Assembly: GCF_001586775.1 (NCBI RefSeq)
Contig: NZ_LQXS01000001.1
Coordinates: 372,001-436,000, forward strand
Origin: Sphingobacterium populi
GTDB lineage: Bacteria; Bacteroidota; Bacteroidia; Sphingobacteriales; Sphingobacteriaceae
Reading direction: 5' to 3'
Length of the DNA stretch: 64,000 nucleotides
Part shown: positions 59,976 to 64,000 of the stretch, piece by piece
How positions within the stretch are numbered: the stretch's first letter is position 1
How the letters are laid out: every line of letters begins with the position of its first letter
Made by a program: the position numbers and the translations under genes
Notes under the pieces: generated by a model
Told to the model about the DNA's origin: nothing
Databases searched by the model: none
The model's input: the letters and a program-made list of their open reading frames with translations, nothing else

Positions 59976-62900
59976 ATGAAAAAAACATATGTACTCCGGT
60001 ATGCCTGTGGCATACTAATCATGCTTCTTAGCAAATATCCGCTTTCCTCCACTGCGCAAGAAACGCCACGTACTATTGTGAATGCCAGCTTTCGAGGCGT
60101 GGTGGTCGATGCTGAAAACCGTGCTCCAATCGAAGGAGCCACGGTAGCGTTGTATGGCGTAACGCATTCGGTAACCACCAATCGGCAAGGCTTGTTCACT
60201 TTCGTAACGGGACAAAATCTGCCCGCAAGAGTCGTGGTTTCCTCCATTGGCTATACACAGCAAACGGCCACCATACAAAACCCAGGCGATACAGTGCGCT
60301 TGGTAAGAACCAACAGAGCAGTAGAAGAAGTGGTCGTGGTCGGCTATGGTACGCAGAAGCGGCGCGAATTTACAGGTGCGGCGGCCAGTATTTCTGCCGA
60401 AGAAATTAAAGATGCACCCGTACAAAGTTTTGATCAAGCGCTCGCCGGAAAGGCGGCTGGTGTCAGCATCTCATTGCCCAACGGCTTGCTCAACAATCCA
60501 CCGGTGATTCGCGTGCGTGGTGTCAATTCCATTTCCCTTAGTTCATATCCTTTAGTAGTGATCGATGGTATTCCGATAAATACCGGAGATATCGGAACGA
60601 CCAATGTACCTAACAATCCATTGGCAGACATCAACCCAGCAGATATTGAATCAATCGATGTATTGAAAGATGCGGCTTCGACTTCCATCTATGGCTCGCG
60701 CGCTGCTGGCGGTGTACTTTTAGTGACAACCAAAAAAGGAAAAACTGGACGAACCAAAGTCAATTACGATGTGTGGGGTTCCGCCGTACGTGCTGCACGT
60801 TTGCCTCAATTGCTCAATGCGCAGCAATACATCGATATCAAGAATGAATCAGTGCGCAATAGCAAGCAGCTTTCTGGTAATCAAGATAATCCGGCGGTAG
60901 CCGATGCCTTATTTTTCCCAGAGTACGATGCAGCAGGCAATCTGATCGAAACGAATTGGTACGATCACATATACCATACAGGATACAGCCATAGCCACAG
61001 CTTGTCCATTAGCGGTGCTACCGAAAAGACGCAGTATTATATGTCCGGGAATTTCACCAGTCAGGAAGGATTCTTTGCGCGAAATAAGTTTGATCGACAA
61101 GGCTTACGCTTTAATATCGAGCACAAGGTGAATGATTGGTTTTCTGTAGGAAGTAATCTGAATTATAATAAAACGCTGAACGACGCACAGAATTCGGGTT
61201 CGTTGCAGAATAGTCAGTTGTTTTTGGTTGGAGGTGCGCGATTAGCATTGGCTTTGCCGCCCAATGTGTCGGCATTTAATGCTGATGGAACGTATAATTT
61301 GAGCTCGACCGGTTTGCTCGGGCCAGGAGCGAATCGCTTTACCAACACATTGTACAATCCCGAAGCGCTATTCGATTATAGTAGCTACACGACAGGGAAT
61401 GACCATATCTTGGGAAATATCCATGCACAGATTCGATTGGCAGAAGGATTAAAATTTACCAGTACGTATGCCTTAGATCGAAATATCACCACCAACAAGA
61501 CTTATCTCAGTCCTAATTTGGGGTCTTCTGGATTTTCCAATGGCGGTGCAGCCACCAACTTAAGTGGTGTGCGCAATAATTGGAATTTCATCAATACCTT
61601 GAATTTTGACCGTACGTTTGCCGAAAAGCACAACCTAGGATTATTGTTGGGTTACGATATCCAACAGTACAACAATGATATCTGGTTCGCAACACAAAAT
61701 AACGCTGCCGATCCTTTCTTCGAAAACTTTCAAGGAAGTTGGGCAACGATATCTGCCGCTGGCGGTACGCTGACCGAACAATTTTTCCGATCCACTTTCT
61801 TTCGTGCTTCGTACAATTACGATCGGCGCTATTTCCTCACGGCCAATTTCCGTCGCGACGGCAACTCGGCTTTGGGAGCGAATAATAAATATGGCGACTT
61901 TGGCGGAGTTTCGGCCGGATGGTCGATCTTCGAAGAGGATTTTTATAGTGAGCACTTAGGCAATATTCTCGGCGATCTTCGTATCCGTGGTAGCTGGGGA
62001 AAAGTTGGTAATGGTAATCTATCGGCATTTCAATCTCTGAATCTTTATAGCTCTGCTTTGTATGGTGGCGTGTCTACATGGAATCTGTCACAAGCCGGCA
62101 ATCCAGATCTTGGCTGGGAAACATCCGAACAAACGAATGTGGGGCTAACATTTGCTTTGCTGAAACGAAAGCTCAATGTTGATGTAGATTATTTTCAAAA
62201 CAATGTCAATGGTTTGATCTTAAGTGCGCCGCAATCGCCATCAAAAGGTATTCCGGGCAATAGTATTGCCAAGAATGTGGGTAGCATGTACAACAGAGGT
62301 TTGGAAATCGCTATTCATGGTGATCTTATCCGCAATCAGAATTTCTCTTGGAATGCAGGTCTAAATATTACACATGTGAAGAATCGCGTCACTGCGTTGG
62401 CCGATGGCAATACCGATATCATCGGATATACACATACCACTACCGAAGCCAATAATATTACGCGTGTGGGGCATTCGGTCGGCAGTTTGTATGGCGCGTT
62501 GACCGATGGTGTGAATCCCGAAAATGGGCGTCGCATATTTATTAATCGCGATGGTGAACAAGTACAATACAGCGCCGTGGTCGCGCCAGGTCAGAGCAAT
62601 TGGACCTACCTTGATGGCAGCATTGCCAACCCTATTACAGTAGGTGATTATCAAGTATTAGGCAATGCTCTGCCCACGTATTATGGTGGTTTTAACAACA
62701 ACTTTCGATACAAAGATTTCGACGCAACAATCAACTTTACTTTTGCCGGAGGCAACAAAATTATGAATGGCACACGAGGCACGTTGCTCGATCAACGGTT
62801 TTTTAATAATTCTACTGAAGTATTGAATCGGTGGACCGAAGTAGGGCAACAAACGGATGTGCCACGGTTGGTTTATAATGATGTCATCTCCAATGGTTCT

Positions 62901-63179
62901 GCGGGATTTTCGATTTCGGACAATGCAGAAAAAGCAGATTTTCTGCGTCTGCAACAAGTCGTGCTCGGTTACACCTTTCGGCCAGCTTCATTGCAGCGCA
63001 TAGGCTTATCCAGCATTCGAATCTATGCGCAAGGCGCGAATTTATTTCTGCTAACCGGCTATTCGGGTACCGACCCAGAATCTTCGTCTAATGGAAATTC
63101 TAACACCTCGATGGGCGTAGAAAAAAACTCTATTGGACAAGGACGTACATGGAGTGCCGGCTTGAATATTTCATTTTAA
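59976..63179 (+). CDS. SusC-type TonB-dependent transporter (third)
   Basis: A 1067-residue SusC/RagA protein with signal peptide, carboxypeptidase-D-like domain (SFRGVVVDAENRAPIEGATV), TonB box (EEVVVVGYGTQKRREFTGAA), plug domain and barrel ending WSAGLNISF. It is preceded by a roughly 310-nt leader with a small ORF and hairpins, and followed 12 bases later by a SusD gene that leaves the window. The substrate is not visible; no hydrolase or sigma gene is in view. Confidence 0.93.
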   Translation: MKKTYVLRYACGILIMLLSKYPLSSTAQETPRTIVNASFRGVVVDAENRAPIEGATVALYGVTHSVTTNRQGLFTFVTGQNLPARVVVSSIGYTQQTATIQNPGDTVRLVRTNRAVEEVVVVGYGTQKRREFTGAAASISAEEIKDAPVQSFDQALAGKAAGVSISLPNGLLNNPPVIRVRGVNSISLSSYPLVVIDGIPINTGDIGTTNVPNNPLADINPADIESIDVLKDAASTSIYGSRAAGGVLLVTTKKGKTGRTKVNYDVWGSAVRAARLPQLLNAQQYIDIKNESVRNSKQLSGNQDNPAVADALFFPEYDAAGNLIETNWYDHIYHTGYSHSHSLSISGATEKTQYYMSGNFTSQEGFFARNKFDRQGLRFNIEHKVNDWFSVGSNLNYNKTLNDAQNSGSLQNSQLFLVGGARLALALPPNVSAFNADGTYNLSSTGLLGPGANRFTNTLYNPEALFDYSSYTTGNDHILGNIHAQIRLAEGLKFTSTYALDRNITTNKTYLSPNLGSSGFSNGGAATNLSGVRNNWNFINTLNFDRTFAEKHNLGLLLGYDIQQYNNDIWFATQNNAADPFFENFQGSWATISAAGGTLTEQFFRSTFFRASYNYDRRYFLTANFRRDGNSALGANNKYGDFGGVSAGWSIFEEDFYSEHLGNILGDLRIRGSWGKVGNGNLSAFQSLNLYSSALYGGVSTWNLSQAGNPDLGWETSEQTNVGLTFALLKRKLNVDVDYFQNNVNGLILSAPQSPSKGIPGNSIAKNVGSMYNRGLEIAIHGDLIRNQNFSWNAGLNITHVKNRVTALADGNTDIIGYTHTTTEANNITRVGHSVGSLYGALTDGVNPENGRRIFINRDGEQVQYSAVVAPGQSNWTYLDGSIANPITVGDYQVLGNALPTYYGGFNNNFRYKDFDATINFTFAGGNKIMNGTRGTLLDQRFFNNSTEVLNRWTEVGQQTDVPRLVYNDVISNGSAGFSISDNAEKADFLRLQQVVLGYTFRPASLQRIGLSSIRIYAQGANLFLLTGYSGTDPESSSNGNSNTSMGVEKNSIGQGRTWSAGLNISF

Positions 63180-63191
63180 TCGCTAGAAAAC

Positions 63192-64000
63192 ATGAAAAAA
63201 TTGATAAAAAATAACCTTAAAAAATACATACTGTGGGCGTTGATTCCTACGGCACTTTTCCAGGCATGTAAGAGCGAGTCTGGATTGTATCCCGTTCCTG
63301 AAACCAGTATCTCTGATCAGAATGTATTCGATACGCCAGCACGTATTGAAGGACTGGTGAATGGGATTTATCGCCGACTAAAAACAGCTAGCTTGTATGG
63401 TGGACGCTACCTATTATATCAAGATGTGCGCGGAGAAGATTTTCTAAACGTGACTTTGAATAGTTTTACCGCATTTGACAGCTGGAATAATTCCTACAGT
63501 TCGGGTTCCAACGATATCAACAATTTGTGGTCTGAAGCTTATGCTACCATCAATAGCGCCAACATTGTGATTCACGGACTAAACAATACTGCCGTAATTC
63601 CTGAAGCCACGGCGGCGGCCTACATTGGTGAAGCGAAATTGCTGCGAGCGCTGTCTTATTTCAGTCTCGTCACTGTTTTTGCACAGCCTTATACCAGAGA
63701 TCAAGGAGCTTCGCCAGGACTGCCATTGCGCTTGCAAGCCGAAACTGGTACGGAGAACAATGATCTGGCAAGGAGCACTGTTCGTGAAATTTATACACAG
63801 ATTTTGCAAGATCTCGACGACGCCGAGCAAGCACTGCCAGACAACTATGCTACGGCATTGTTAAATACGACGCGTGCGCACAAAAATACAGCTACAGCGC
63901 TAAAAACGCGCGTGTATCTCACCATCGGAAACATTGAGAAAGTGCTAGAAGAAGCAGCCAAAATCGTTCCGCAAACTACCGCGCCATTTGCGGCGCAGCG
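63192..64000 (+). CDS. SusD-family lipoprotein, 3' end outside window
   Basis: The open frame from ATG 63192 runs to the window end (269 codons and a partial codon). The signal peptide carries the lipobox FQACKSE. It reads LYPVPETSISDQNVFDTPAR and IEGLVNGIYRRLK, then the SusD core GEAKLLRALSYFSLVTVFAQ. It starts 12 bases after the SusC stop and is co-transcribed with it. Incomplete only because the window ends. Confidence 0.92.
   Translation, partial: MKKLIKNNLKKYILWALIPTALFQACKSESGLYPVPETSISDQNVFDTPARIEGLVNGIYRRLKTASLYGGRYLLYQDVRGEDFLNVTLNSFTAFDSWNNSYSSGSNDINNLWSEAYATINSANIVIHGLNNTAVIPEATAAAYIGEAKLLRALSYFSLVTVFAQPYTRDQGASPGLPLRLQAETGTENNDLARSTVREIYTQILQDLDDAEQALPDNYATALLNTTRAHKNTATALKTRVYLTIGNIEKVLEEAAKIVPQTTAPFAAQ

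Overview
The window comes from a Bacteroidota genome, most likely Sphingobacteriaceae (Sphingobacterium/Pedobacter-like). The evidence is three SusC/SusD outer-membrane pairs, an ECF sigma/FecR pair, DUF4374/PepSY iron-uptake genes, Bacteroidota-type promoters (TAnnTTTG at -7, sometimes TTTG at -33) and mostly absent Shine-Dalgarno sequences. Genus assignment is inference; no rRNA or marker gene is present.

Layout. 0.5-4.2 kb: a small membrane protein, an SF2 helicase and a COG0523 metallochaperone behind a perfect 21+21 bp operator-like dyad. 4.7-18.6 kb: a small zinc-ribbon gene, then a maltodextrin locus: LacI regulator, promoter with a tandem palindromic operator, SusC, SusD, SusE, SusA-type GH13 amylase, beta-phosphoglucomutase, GH65 maltose phosphorylase and an MFS sugar transporter. 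The last two genes carry single-base frameshifts. 19.4-24.2 kb: an iron/siderophore-type TonB receptor, DUF4374 lipoprotein and PepSY membrane protein on the minus strand. 24.4-29 kb: a methyltransferase, a broken DUF4468 gene, tRNA-Ser(GGA), patatin, ROK kinase and CsbD. 29.1-33.4 kb: a tight three-gene operon (SbnA-like cysteine-synthase homologue, FAD/NAD(P)-binding protein, Y4yA-type PLP decarboxylase) that looks like an uncharacterised amino-acid or metallophore-precursor pathway. 33.4-35.7 kb: a divergent XRE/SymE-like pair and glutamate dehydrogenase. 36-44.5 kb: ECF sigma, FecR, SusC, SusD and a phosphodiesterase-alkaline phosphatase fusion, read as a phosphate-scavenging locus. 44.6-49.4 kb: an AT-rich accessory island with repeats, a structured RNA candidate, a broken AbiC-like gene and a TIGR04141-family gene (probable phage defence). 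49.4-58.2 kb: GH32, DUF4395, a five-gene minus-strand cluster (glycosidase, cupin, transglutaminase-like, monooxygenase-like, alpha/beta hydrolase), DUF2490 and a CitMHS transporter. 58.4-64 kb: an unknown membrane protein, then a SusC/SusD pair behind a leader with a 30-codon ORF and terminator-like hairpins; the SusD runs off the window.

In the maltodextrin locus the proposed flow is: SusA/SusD/SusE handle starch oligomers at the surface, SusC imports, the MFS protein carries maltose across the inner membrane, GH65 phosphorolyses it to glucose and beta-glucose-1-phosphate, and PgmB isomerises the latter. The ROK kinase at 27.7 kb could phosphorylate the glucose.

Seven apparent indels in five genes (GH65 x2, MFS, DUF4468, XRE, AbiC-like x2) are visible. 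Several sit in homopolymers, so sequencing or assembly error must be weighed against real gene decay.
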